64,000 nucleotides of DNA from Kapaibacterium sp044224925. GTDB lineage: Bacteria; Bacteroidota; Ignavibacteria; Kapaibacteriales; Kapaibacteriaceae. A program made the translations under genes and the position numbers. The stretch lies in assembly GCA_044224925.1 (NCBI GenBank), contig JBGAJM010000006.1, forward strand, positions 62,001 through 126,000, read 5' to 3'. The notes under the pieces were generated by a model. It ran no database searches. It was not told where the DNA came from and saw only the letters and a program-made list of their open reading frames with translations. Shown piece after piece: positions 43,931-53,070 of this stretch (positions within the stretch are counted from its first letter, which is position 1; every line of letters begins with the position of its first letter).

Positions 43931-46330
43931 ATGCTACGCACAATCGTTTGCGTTCTCGGTGTTCTTGCAAGTGTCCTTCCTTCCATTGCCGCTCCGGTGC
44001 GCATTCGCGGTCGCGTTGTCGATGCCCGAACCCAACAGCCATTGCCAAGTGCAAGTGTTGCGGTGATCGATCGCGCCTCGGGACGCGTCGATCATGGTGT
44101 GATCGCACAGCGAACGGGAACGTTCGAGATCGGATCGGTGCTCATCGGTCAACACACCATTCGCATCACGTACACGGGGTACGACACAACGAGCGTAGAC
44201 CCCGCCACCTTCACACCCGACCACGATGTGGTCGACCTGAAGGATGTACTACTCTCTCCTACTGAGCATTCCACCGACGAAGTGGCCGTGATCGCAGAGA
44301 AGGACCAGATCACCTATGCACCGGGGAAAAAGGTCTTCAACGTCGACAAAACACTGACCACGGCCGGGGGCAATGCGTTGGACGTGCTGCGACAAGTGCC
44401 GTCTGTGAGCGTCGACATGAATGGTGCCGTCACCGTTCGCGGATCGGGAGCGGTGAACATTTACGTCGACAACAAACCCATCACCGCCTATGGCGATCCG
44501 ACGATGGTGCTCAAGAGTCTACCGGCCGCGGCCCTGCAAACCGTCGAGGTGATCTCGAATCCCGGTTCGAAGTATGATGCCGAGGGGCAGGCCGGTATCC
44601 TGAACATCGTGCTACGCAAGGAACGAGAGCAGGGTCTAAACGGGACCACGGTGTTGAACATGGGACTCTTCGATAACTACAGCGGACAGCTCAGCGGAAA
44701 CTATCGTGATGCATCGGTGAACTATCTGGCATCGGTCGACCTTGCAACGGCCAATGGACGTCGATACAAGCGAGCCGAGTCGTGGTTCGACAACGGACTC
44801 TCCGTCTATCGCGACGGTGGAAGTCTTGCGCAGAACACATCCGTTGTTGGGAAGGCCGGTGCAGAGATCACACTGTCGCCACACCATCGTATGTCGGTGA
44901 CCGGCGATCTTCAATATTCCGGTGGCACGTCGTCCGATCCATTCTATAGCACCATCACAGCCTCAACAAGCGCGGTCACGACCGCCACGCTCGATCAACA
45001 CAGCGAGTCGGCCTTCCTTTCCGGCGGCGCGACCATCGATTATGCCTTTACGGACGACGTGCCCACGAACAAACTCACGGCCATGCTCATGGTGTTTCCG
45101 ACGACGTTCGATGTCACGAGTACGTCAGAGAATTCATCGCCGCAGTACGGACGTCGTGCACGGACCTATGGCTCATCCATGTACGTTCAAGCGCAATCAG
45201 ATTATAGCACGACCATCCACGATAGCAGTGTGGTGGAGGCAGGGGCCAAGGCACTCTTGCAGACCATCAATTCCGACTTCTTGTTTTCCAACGAGGATGC
45301 CGCAACCGGAGCATGGGTGCCGGACGTCACAACATCGAACGGAGCCTATCACGTCAACAATGTCTATGCGGGATATGTGAACTACGCGAACAAGCTCGGC
45401 GACCTCTCGTTTCAGGCAGGTCTGCGGGGTGAATACACCGTCTACGTGTATGAAGGAAGGAACGTCGGCTCGCAGAACTTTGCACGCTCCTATGGCAATC
45501 TCTTTCCAAGCGTTGCACTCAGTTACCAGCTCAGCGATGAAGGGAGTTTGAACTGGTCGTATAGTCGACGCATCAACCGACCCGACGACACGCAACTCAA
45601 TCCCTTCCTCGATCGGTCCGACTCGCTCAATTGGCGCACCGGAAACCCGGCCCTCCTGCCCGAGTTCACCAACTCCTTCGAACTTGGATACTTGCATGCC
45701 ATGCCGGCGGCCGTGCTCAATGCAGAGGTGTTCTATCGACACACCACCGATCACATCAACCTGAGATTCCGTCAGCAGGTCGGCCCGGCGACCATTCTCG
45801 AACGTCCGTACAACTTCGGCTATGCTGACTCTTATGGCGCATCATTGTATGCGAATCTCGAACCCACCGATTGGTTGAAGGTGAACACCGAGGTCAGTTA
45901 CTACGCACAAGATGTCGTGGGCGATATCTTCGATCAGCACTTTGCCAGTTACGGTCACGGATGGAATGCCAAGGCCTCGGCCATTGCAACGCTGCCCTTC
46001 GACATGCGTGGTCAGCTCAACTTCGACTATACCGCACCACAAGTGATCCCGCAAGGATATCGCTATGCGTTCACGTTCATGAGCGTGGCATTGAACAAGC
46101 AATTCCTCGACAAAGCACTCACCGTTGGACTGTCGTGGACCGACCCGTTCAACACGGCTCGCTTTGGTGGTGTGGTGAACGGACAAGGATTCTCGACCGA
46201 GCTTCTCAATCAGCGCGATTATCCGCTTGTCACACTCAGCGTCACGTATCGTTTGAACAACGCCCGTGCGCAACAACAGCGCGGCGTTCCTGGTGGTGCA
46301 CTCGTTGGTGGTGCTTCGAGCAAGATCTAA
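43931..46330 (+). CDS. TonB-dependent receptor-like outer-membrane protein
   Basis: A 799-residue outer-membrane protein: signal peptide (1-20), a carboxypeptidase-regulatory-like beta-sandwich (about 22-105, IRGRVVDARTQQPLPSASV), a plug domain (about 120-230, with ALDVLRQVPSVSVDMNG and VIYVDNKP-like NIYVDNKPITAYG), then a large beta-barrel to the C-terminus. The OMP_b-brl type of Bacteroidota fits best. No SusD partner is adjacent, so substrate is open; iron is possible as feoAB lies nearby, which is weak context. Its stop overlaps a convergent stop by 4 bases. Confidence 0.9.
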   Translation: MLRTIVCVLGVLASVLPSIAAPVRIRGRVVDARTQQPLPSASVAVIDRASGRVDHGVIAQRTGTFEIGSVLIGQHTIRITYTGYDTTSVDPATFTPDHDVVDLKDVLLSPTEHSTDEVAVIAEKDQITYAPGKKVFNVDKTLTTAGGNALDVLRQVPSVSVDMNGAVTVRGSGAVNIYVDNKPITAYGDPTMVLKSLPAAALQTVEVISNPGSKYDAEGQAGILNIVLRKEREQGLNGTTVLNMGLFDNYSGQLSGNYRDASVNYLASVDLATANGRRYKRAESWFDNGLSVYRDGGSLAQNTSVVGKAGAEITLSPHHRMSVTGDLQYSGGTSSDPFYSTITASTSAVTTATLDQHSESAFLSGGATIDYAFTDDVPTNKLTAMLMVFPTTFDVTSTSENSSPQYGRRARTYGSSMYVQAQSDYSTTIHDSSVVEAGAKALLQTINSDFLFSNEDAATGAWVPDVTTSNGAYHVNNVYAGYVNYANKLGDLSFQAGLRGEYTVYVYEGRNVGSQNFARSYGNLFPSVALSYQLSDEGSLNWSYSRRINRPDDTQLNPFLDRSDSLNWRTGNPALLPEFTNSFELGYLHAMPAAVLNAEVFYRHTTDHINLRFRQQVGPATILERPYNFGYADSYGASLYANLEPTDWLKVNTEVSYYAQDVVGDIFDQHFASYGHGWNAKASAIATLPFDMRGQLNFDYTAPQVIPQGYRYAFTFMSVALNKQFLDKALTVGLSWTDPFNTARFGGVVNGQGFSTELLNQRDYPLVTLSVTYRLNNARAQQQRGVPGGALVGGASSKI

Positions 46331-46962
46331 CGTCGCAGGATGCGTAACGCTCGCTGCAGTGCGATCATCAACAAGGTCGCACTGCAGAGGACCACTCCGA
46401 GCACGAGCACACCTTCCATCACCGTTGTCCCCGGCGTGGCGTTCATCGCTTCACGCATGTACTGCATGCCGAACACACCATGTCCGATCGTCGATGCCGT
46501 GGCAAGCGAGAGGATGGCGGGGACGACGATAAGTGGCGTCCATCCCGGACGCACAAGTGCAAGGAGGGCAGGTACGAGAAGGGCCGGACCTGCCATCAGG
46601 TAAAAGGCAAAGGAGTTCAGTGTTTCCGGCGAAACCGTCACAGGTGCCGACGTGAGCAAGAGCGAAGCCCAATGCGAAATGCTGATGGCACCACCGGTAC
46701 CAAAGGCCACCACCACTCCCCACCTCGCCACCTTCCCCGTCACCGATTCCGTGCGAAAGTAGGCGGCGGCACCGAAGACCACGAGCACCGGACCGTAGTA
46801 TGGGATGTACCAATGCATGAGTGGTGAGCGCAAGAGAACGAGCACTGCGCCCAGAACGCCGATCAGCAGACCAATGTTCATCGTGGGCATGCCGATGGCC
46901 CGTGTGAACTCGCGTGCAAGGTCGAGGTTCGGCTTGTCGGATCGAACATCTACAGACGTCAT
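46327..46962 (-). CDS. Hypothetical membrane protein downstream of feoB
   Basis: A 211-residue integral membrane protein with about six hydrophobic helices (for example NIGLLIGVLGAVLVLL, YGPVLVVFGAAAYF, LVPALLALV, VLVLGVVLCSATLLMIAL). ATG 46962 lies 1 base after the FeoB stop, so it is probably the third gene of a feoAB unit. I do not recognise a family. It is not an obvious FeoC, which is small and soluble. Confidence 0.72.
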   Translation of the reverse strand: MTSVDVRSDKPNLDLAREFTRAIGMPTMNIGLLIGVLGAVLVLLRSPLMHWYIPYYGPVLVVFGAAAYFRTESVTGKVARWGVVVAFGTGGAISISHWASLLLTSAPVTVSPETLNSFAFYLMAGPALLVPALLALVRPGWTPLIVVPAILSLATASTIGHGVFGMQYMREAMNATPGTTVMEGVLVLGVVLCSATLLMIALQRALRILRR

Positions 46963-46963
46963 A

Positions 46964-48811
46964 TCATTGTGCGATGGTGAACACAAGCAATGATGCAGTA
47001 TAGGCAAGAACGAACGTCATCGCAAATGCAATGGCCGGCCATTTCCACGAGCCCGTCTCGCGCTTCATGATGGCCATGGTGCTCACGCATTGCAAGGCAT
47101 AGACGTAGAAGGCAAGGATGGAAAGTCCGGTGGCAAGGGGAATGGTGGTATGGAGCACGCTGCGCAGTGGCACATCCGACTCGCTCACATCGGCCGCATA
47201 GATCTGTCCCATCGCACTCACGAACGTCTCACGCGCCGCATACGAGCTCAACACCCCAAGCGTGATCTTCCAATCAAATCCCAGCGGCGCAAAGAGCGGT
47301 TGAATGGCCTTCCCCACCGATGCCGCATACGACCCTTCCATTTGCATCTGCGCTGCTTGCAATGGTGGTGTGTTTGCCGGAACATCAACGCGCGGCAGCG
47401 CCGTGAAGACCCACAAGATCACCGAGAACACCACGATCACCGTGCCCGCTGTTTTCAGAAAGTCCTTCGAGCGATTGTAGACCGTGATCCACAAGCTCTT
47501 CCACGATGGCATGCGATACGGAGGAAACTCCATGAGGAAGGTGACCACACCACCTTTGAACATCGTGCGCTTGAGCAGTAATGCGATGAGCAGTCCACTC
47601 AATGCACCGGCAACGTACAGCGCCGTGAGCACCACACCTTGCACCGAGAGCACACCCCAGAGTTGCGTGGCCGGAATGCAAGCGCTGATGAGCAGTGCAT
47701 AGACCGGGAGTCGTGCGCTGCACGTCATGAAGGGCGTGGCCATGATCGTGGCCATACGATCGCGGTACGAGGGAATGATGCGCGCCGACATGATGCCGGG
47801 GATGGCGCAGGCGAACGAACCGAGCAGCGGGATGAACGATCTGCCTTGCAGACCGAAGAGGCCCATGAATCGGTCGACCAAGAACGCCGCACGCGCCAAG
47901 TAGCCGCACTCTTCGAGAATGGTGATGAAGACATTCAAGATGAGGATCTGAGGCAGGAAGACGATCACGCTGCCAACGCCGGCAATGAGTCCGTTGCTGA
48001 TGAAGGACGACAGCAACGTATCCCCCATCGACGTGGCTATGCTCTCACGCACGGCACTCATGACCGCATCGATACCATCCATGAGGGGAGATGCCCACCA
48101 GAAGATCGACTGAAAGAAGAGCACCATGACGACGATGAAGATCACCGATCCGAGGATAGGATGCAGGAGCACTCGGTCGAGCGCCGCAGTGCGCAGATCC
48201 TGCTTGCCATGATGCCAGAACCGACGTTCCACATCGCGCGCCCATATGAAGCGCTCTTCGATGGTGGCCTCGGGTGGTACCACCACCGTGGGGACGCGTG
48301 CATCGTGCTCGGTCACCAAGGCAGCCTTCACATCGCCGATGCCCAGACCTTTCGAGCCCACAACGGGAAGGATGCGCACACCGAACTCATGATACATGGC
48401 AATGTCGTCGAACCCGCCCCCTGCCGCCTTCACCGTATCGATCATGGTGATGCAGACAAGCATGGGAAGGCCCAAGGCGGCAAGCTGCGAGTAGAGCACA
48501 AGGCACTTCTCGGGATTGCTTGCATTCATCACGAAGAGGATGGCATTCGGTCGCGGGATCGATGGATGCACTCCGGTGAGCACATCCACGGTCATCTTCT
48601 CATCCTCCGATGCCGAGGCCAACGAATACGTTCCGGGAAGGTCGATCAGCGTGACGGATGTACCGTCGTGTGTGACCGTGCCCAGAAGCGGCTCGACCGT
48701 GACACCGGGATAGTTGCCAACGTGCTGTTGCAGTCCGGTGAGGACGTTGAAGAGGGTGGATTTTCCGGTGTTCGGGGTGCCGACAACGGCAATGGTGCGA
48801 TCAGGCCGCAT
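46964..48811 (-). CDS. feoB: Ferrous iron transporter FeoB
   Basis: A 615-residue inner-membrane Fe(II) importer. The ATG 48811 places the G domain at the N-terminus: G1 GTPNTGKST at 11-19, G3 DLPGTYSL, then the helical linker, and gate/core membrane domains (SFACAIPGIMSARII, and the second gate LSSYAARETFVSAM). It is shorter than many FeoB proteins (700-770). Its start overlaps the FeoA stop by 11 bases. Confidence 0.95.
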   Translation of the reverse strand: MRPDRTIAVVGTPNTGKSTLFNVLTGLQQHVGNYPGVTVEPLLGTVTHDGTSVTLIDLPGTYSLASASEDEKMTVDVLTGVHPSIPRPNAILFVMNASNPEKCLVLYSQLAALGLPMLVCITMIDTVKAAGGGFDDIAMYHEFGVRILPVVGSKGLGIGDVKAALVTEHDARVPTVVVPPEATIEERFIWARDVERRFWHHGKQDLRTAALDRVLLHPILGSVIFIVVMVLFFQSIFWWASPLMDGIDAVMSAVRESIATSMGDTLLSSFISNGLIAGVGSVIVFLPQILILNVFITILEECGYLARAAFLVDRFMGLFGLQGRSFIPLLGSFACAIPGIMSARIIPSYRDRMATIMATPFMTCSARLPVYALLISACIPATQLWGVLSVQGVVLTALYVAGALSGLLIALLLKRTMFKGGVVTFLMEFPPYRMPSWKSLWITVYNRSKDFLKTAGTVIVVFSVILWVFTALPRVDVPANTPPLQAAQMQMEGSYAASVGKAIQPLFAPLGFDWKITLGVLSSYAARETFVSAMGQIYAADVSESDVPLRSVLHTTIPLATGLSILAFYVYALQCVSTMAIMKRETGSWKWPAIAFAMTFVLAYTASLLVFTIAQ

Positions 48812-49040
48812 GGAGGAGTTCGACGTAGATCTGCAGGTTGCCGGAGGCACGGAAACCAAGGTGGGTTCGGTTCACGGTCAGCTCCATCGGTCCCCCAAGG
48901 AAGCCCTTGCGCACGATGGTGCACGTGGTGCCGGGCGTCATCCCGAGTTCCTGCACGCGCAGAATGGCGCCGGCCTCGCCCTCGAGGCTAACGATCCTGC
49001 AGGGAGTGTTGACGGGGGCATCTTCAATGCGGAGCGACAT
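48801..49040 (-). CDS. feoA: FeoA domain protein
   Basis: A 79-residue SH3-like protein from ATG 49040 (MSLRIEDAPVNTPCRIVSL). GEAGAILRVQELGMTPGTTCTIV is the FeoA core; LGFRASGNLQIYVE ends it. FeoA works with FeoB in Fe(II) uptake. A TATATTTG -7 box lies 31 bases upstream. Confidence 0.93.
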   Translation of the reverse strand: MSLRIEDAPVNTPCRIVSLEGEAGAILRVQELGMTPGTTCTIVRKGFLGGPMELTVNRTHLGFRASGNLQIYVELLHAA

Positions 49041-49070
49041 GGGGATCAATTCGCTTGTTTGTACTTAGTC

Positions 49071-49078
49071 CAAATATA
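49071..49078 (-). promoter_or_regulatory. -7 box for feoAB
   Basis: TATATTTG on the minus strand matches TAnnTTTG exactly, 31 bases before the FeoA ATG. No clear Fur or DtxR operator is seen around it. Confidence 0.5.
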
Positions 49079-49103
49079 AGGGATATCGGGCTCAGGACGA
49101 TCG

Positions 49104-49110
49104 TAATTTG
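49104..49110 (+). promoter_or_regulatory. Possible -7 box for the Y-family polymerase
   Basis: TAATTTG, one base shorter than the consensus, then CGGC and ATG 49115. Spacing is like the other leaderless candidates. Confidence 0.3.
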
Positions 49111-49114
49111 CGGC

Positions 49115-50344
49115 ATGGCACTGCGCGCCCTCTTTGTGGACTTCAATTCCTACTTCGCTTCGGTGGAACAACAGGAGCATGAGGAACTGCGCGGCAAACC
49201 TATTGCCGTGGTCCCGGTGATCGCCGACACGACCGTGGCCATTGCCGCTTCGTATGAAGCAAAGAAGTTCGGCGTCACCACCGGCACCGTGATCGCCGAA
49301 GCAAAGAAGATGTGTCCGGACCTCATTCTCGTGCATGCCAAGCACGGCAAGTACATCGAATACCATCACCGACTCGTCGAGGCCGTCGAATCCTGTCTGC
49401 ACGTGCAACGCGTGATGTCCATCGACGAAATGGTCTGCGATCTCACCGGTCGCATGCAGGATCGTGAGCGTGCCGTTGCCGCAGCGCACGAGATCAAACA
49501 GAAGATCGCATCAACAGTGGGAACGGAACTGCGATGCTCGATCGGCATCGGACCGAACACATTCATTGCAAAACTTGCAAGCGACATGCAGAAGCCCGAC
49601 GGACTCACGGTGATCGAACAGGAAGATCTTCCGCAGGCACTGCATCATCTTGAACTGCGAGACATCACCGGTATCGGCAAGCAAATGCATAAGCGCATTT
49701 GGAAGCAGGGCATCTATACCGTCGAGATGTTATGTGCCGCAACCAAGGACCAGTTGCGCGCCGCATGGGGAGGGGTCGAGGGTGAACGCATGTGGGCAAG
49801 GTTGCGAGGCGAGAATGTGCCCATCACCGAAACACACAAGACCACGGTTGGTCATTCTCACGTCCTCGAGCCATCGCTCCGCACACGCGACGGAGCGGCG
49901 GGCGTGATGCATCGTCTGCTCCAGAAAGCGGCCATGCGGTTACGGTCGTATGAATTGCTTGCGGCAAACCTTGCCGTGAAGATCCGATATCGCGACGGAC
50001 AGAAGTGGAAGGCCGACATGGACATCACGCCAACGCAGGACAGCATTCAGTTCACCGCCGTGTTGAACGCCATGCTCGATGCACGTCCGCACACCGACGC
50101 GCAACCCATCAGCGTTGCACTGTCGCTGAACAAGCTCTCCCCCGTTGATGCCATCACCGTTCCGCTCTTCGCTAACACCGGTCCGGCCCGCGAGAAACTC
50201 AACGCCGCCCTCGACAAAATGAATTCGAAGTATGGCAAGAACACGCTCTACATCGGAGGCGCTCATGGAGCGTTGAGCAGCGCTCCCATGCGCATCGCCT
50301 TCACGCATATTCCGGATATCGAGACGGATGATGATGACGTTTAG
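49115..50344 (+). CDS. dinB: Y-family DNA polymerase (DinB/UmuC type)
   Basis: A 409-residue translesion polymerase. ATG 49115 (MALRALFVDFNSYFASVEQQ) provides the first catalytic Asp; SIDEM supplies the second Asp-Glu pair. SIGIGPNTFIAKLASDMQKPDG, the HhH motif (DITGIGKQMHKRI), and a little-finger domain follow. In place of a clear QxxLF clamp motif it has ITVPLF before a RYG-like KYGKNTLYIG. It divides from feoAB. It converges on the epimerase with 2 bases between stops. Confidence 0.9.
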   Translation: MALRALFVDFNSYFASVEQQEHEELRGKPIAVVPVIADTTVAIAASYEAKKFGVTTGTVIAEAKKMCPDLILVHAKHGKYIEYHHRLVEAVESCLHVQRVMSIDEMVCDLTGRMQDRERAVAAAHEIKQKIASTVGTELRCSIGIGPNTFIAKLASDMQKPDGLTVIEQEDLPQALHHLELRDITGIGKQMHKRIWKQGIYTVEMLCAATKDQLRAAWGGVEGERMWARLRGENVPITETHKTTVGHSHVLEPSLRTRDGAAGVMHRLLQKAAMRLRSYELLAANLAVKIRYRDGQKWKADMDITPTQDSIQFTAVLNAMLDARPHTDAQPISVALSLNKLSPVDAITVPLFANTGPAREKLNAALDKMNSKYGKNTLYIGGAHGALSSAPMRIAFTHIPDIETDDDDV

Positions 50345-50346
50345 AA

Positions 50347-51282
50347 CTACCGTGCCTGCACAATGGCTTGTAGTGCGTCTTCAACGGACTCTCGTTCCGT
50401 GTACGTGAACGTCGTGCGAAACAAGGATGCATCCACAACGCAGTGCTGACGTCCATCAAAGTCAGTCGCATCTTCTTGCGATGCATCTACGGAAACAACG
50501 CCCTGCCACCCTGCTGCCTTCGCAACCATCTGATGCCATTGCAGTTCTGTGAAGGCCGTTGGTTCGGCGAACACGTACGTGCCGGGGTGTTCCTGTGTGC
50601 AGGCAAGACAGATGGCATCGCCGACGTTGTTGACGGAACTGCGCGACATACGAAACGATGCGAATGTTGGAGGAAGATCGATGGTGTCAGTTCCTTCCAT
50701 CACGTCAAGCAGTGACTGCACACGACGTTGATAATCGTCGATGCCGTAGACGGCAGGAAGTCGAATGACCGTACACGCCGTTCCAACATCGTTGGCATGC
50801 TGTCGGAATCGGCGCTCTGCCAGGATCTTGTCGTAGTCATGCAGCGACGCCGGCATACCAGGCACGTTGCGATACGGATAGAGGCGCTCGCGCAACATGG
50901 AGGCTTCTGTGATCGGCTCGTTGTTCACCGCAGCGACAATGCGTTTGTTGATCACATCCATCGCATGATACACATCGATGCTGCTGATGGCAACCACATG
51001 CGGAATGTGATCGCCGATAGCGGAGCAGACAGCATCGACGTCCGCTTCGCCAAGCGGCATCATGTCGAGCAGGGCATCGTAGCGATCTTCACGCACGATG
51101 CGCGATACGGCATCCCGATCCATTCGGTCGGCACGGATCTCGCGCACATGGGCATTCGTGTTCGGCGTATTGCCGCGATGCATAATGGTCACCTGATGAC
51201 CATCACGCACGAGCGATGCCACGGCTGCCTTGCCGATGAAGCGCGTGCCGCCTAGGACGAGAACTTGCTTGGGTCGAACCAT
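50347..51282 (-). CDS. NAD-dependent epimerase/dehydratase-like (SDR) protein
   Basis: A 311-residue extended SDR protein. LVLGGTRFIGKAAVASLV is the Rossmann nucleotide loop (GGTRFIG), ISSIDVYHAMD holds the usual Ser region, and RLPAVYGIDDYQRRV follows in family order. The classic YxxxK is not clear (DYDKILAERRF may serve). It resembles chloroplast-stem-loop/epimerase-like proteins. The start overlaps the SBP gene by 31 bases. Confidence 0.85.
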   Translation of the reverse strand: MVRPKQVLVLGGTRFIGKAAVASLVRDGHQVTIMHRGNTPNTNAHVREIRADRMDRDAVSRIVREDRYDALLDMMPLGEADVDAVCSAIGDHIPHVVAISSIDVYHAMDVINKRIVAAVNNEPITEASMLRERLYPYRNVPGMPASLHDYDKILAERRFRQHANDVGTACTVIRLPAVYGIDDYQRRVQSLLDVMEGTDTIDLPPTFASFRMSRSSVNNVGDAICLACTQEHPGTYVFAEPTAFTELQWHQMVAKAAGWQGVVSVDASQEDATDFDGRQHCVVDASLFRTTFTYTERESVEDALQAIVQAR

Positions 51283-52994
51283 ACGTACTTGTAGATGCGC
51301 CGATCCATGGCGTTGTTCTGATAGTTGCGCACATAGGGTTGAAGGAACCGATAGTCTTCGTCATACATGATGAGCAGCATCGGTGCTTCGTTGATGGCGA
51401 TCTGCTCTGCCTGTTGATAGAGCTTCATGCGAGCGGCACGATCGGTGGTCGACAGGGCCGCTTCGAAGAGCGAGTCGAACGTGGCATTCTTGAAGCGAAC
51501 GGAGTTGATCGGACTCACACCTCCACCCGATGGCACAAGTTTGCCGTAGTAGAGATTCAAGAACGATTCTGGCTCGGGATAGTCGGCGATCCAACCGAGT
51601 CGATAGAACGGAGCGCGTCCGGCATCGATGGCATCGAGATGTTGCGCGAACTCCACTTGCGTCAGGTGAATGTCGATGTTCAGATTCTCCTTCAGCATCC
51701 CCTGGATCGTTTCGGCGATCGACACGTTGCGTCCCCCGCCGGCATTCAACTGCAACGTCACCTCGGGGAATCCTTTGCCCTCGGGATATCCGGCTTCGGC
51801 GAGGAGTTGACGTGCCTTGACGGGATCGTAGGCATAGCCGTGGATCTCGTTCGAGGCATAGCCGGGCATGGCAGGAGGAACGAGGCCGAACACGGCCGGA
51901 CCCGATGCTTGTCCGCGAAGTACATACTTGATGATGCGGTCCTTATCGATCGCATAGTTGAACGCACGACGGACGCGCGGATCGCGGAAGACCGGATCGG
52001 TGTTCAACATGCCATAGTACTGCGTGGAGAGCGCCGTCTTGTGCAGGAGCTGATAGCGTGCATAGGCCCCCTTGGGTTGCTTCTGCGCGTCGACGATATC
52101 ACCGAAGTACTCGTTGGCGATCCGGAACGACTCTTCGAGATTGCCCGCTTTGAATTCGAGGAGCTGCATCTTGTCGTCGCGCATGAACGAGTATCGAATG
52201 CCGTCGAGATACGGAAGTCGGTTGCCATGCTCATCGAACTGCCAGTACTTCGGGTTGCGCGTGAGCACGAGCGATCGGTCGGGCGTCCACGACACGAAGC
52301 TGAACGGACCTGTTCCCACCGGATGCTGGAAGAAGTTCTCTCCGTACTTCTCGACCGCTTCGTGCGGATGGATGAACATCTGATTCAAAGCCACGATCTG
52401 TTCGAACGGTGCAAACGGCTTCACTAGATGAATGGCGAACGTGGAGTCGTCGATCACCTCAAAGCCCGTGACCCCCTTCACCGCCGGCTCGCCATGTGAC
52501 TCGAAGACGGCCCGCGTTGCATCGTAATAGGCATCGGCTCCAACGACCTTGGCCTTGAGATAATCGTAGCCCTTGGTGTTCGCGCGGAAATCGCAGACAC
52601 GCGTGAAGGAGTACTTCACATCGTGCGCCGTCATCCGTCGACCGACGCCGTTCGCAAAGCAGGCATCATTGTGGAAGACCACATCCGTGCGCAGATGATA
52701 GGTGTAGACCGTACCGTCGTCGGAGATCTCCCACCGTGTGGCGAGCTCGGGTTGTAGTTGAAGATCGGCATCGAACGTCAACAGATTGTCATAGATGTTC
52801 GTGGCGATATGGGCCGACGAGGCATCGTTCACACCGACCGGATCGAGCGAGCGCAGCTCGCCATTCTCATTGTCGCGAAAGATGCCACCATAGTAGATGC
52901 CCCCATTGGCGGGACGCATCGTTCCTTCGGGCATGCCGTGCTTGGTACACGATACGCTGATGATGCAGCAAAGAAGAAGGAGGAGAATTCGCAT
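51252..52994 (-). CDS. ABC transporter substrate-binding lipoprotein (SBP_bac_5, peptide type)
   Basis: A 580-residue lipoprotein. ATG 52994 (MRILLLLLCC) opens the signal peptide with lipobox SVSC. The body is a DppA/OppA-type binding protein: LDPVGVNDASSAHIATNIYD, MTAHDVKYSFTRV, PVGTGPFSFVSW, RDPRVRRAFNYAIDKDRI. No permease or ATPase genes are next to it, so it is an orphan here. It may deliver peptides to a transporter encoded elsewhere. A TATCTTTG box lies 3 bases before the ATG. Confidence 0.92.
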   Translation of the reverse strand: MRILLLLLCCIISVSCTKHGMPEGTMRPANGGIYYGGIFRDNENGELRSLDPVGVNDASSAHIATNIYDNLLTFDADLQLQPELATRWEISDDGTVYTYHLRTDVVFHNDACFANGVGRRMTAHDVKYSFTRVCDFRANTKGYDYLKAKVVGADAYYDATRAVFESHGEPAVKGVTGFEVIDDSTFAIHLVKPFAPFEQIVALNQMFIHPHEAVEKYGENFFQHPVGTGPFSFVSWTPDRSLVLTRNPKYWQFDEHGNRLPYLDGIRYSFMRDDKMQLLEFKAGNLEESFRIANEYFGDIVDAQKQPKGAYARYQLLHKTALSTQYYGMLNTDPVFRDPRVRRAFNYAIDKDRIIKYVLRGQASGPAVFGLVPPAMPGYASNEIHGYAYDPVKARQLLAEAGYPEGKGFPEVTLQLNAGGGRNVSIAETIQGMLKENLNIDIHLTQVEFAQHLDAIDAGRAPFYRLGWIADYPEPESFLNLYYGKLVPSGGGVSPINSVRFKNATFDSLFEAALSTTDRAARMKLYQQAEQIAINEAPMLLIMYDEDYRFLQPYVRNYQNNAMDRRIYKYVWFDPSKFSS

Positions 52995-52997
52995 GCT

Positions 52998-53005
52998 CAA
53001 AGATA
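52998..53005 (-). promoter_or_regulatory. -7 box 3 bases before the SBP start codon
   Basis: TATCTTTG on the minus strand, exact match to TAnnTTTG, then AGC and ATG 52994. The TTG inside it could be misread as a start codon at 53000. Leaderless transcript predicted. Confidence 0.5.
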
Positions 53006-53070
53006 CCGTAACCTTTCAGAAATGCTGTTGTTGTTAGGGCGGGTACACACACACTTTGTAGGAAGCCATC

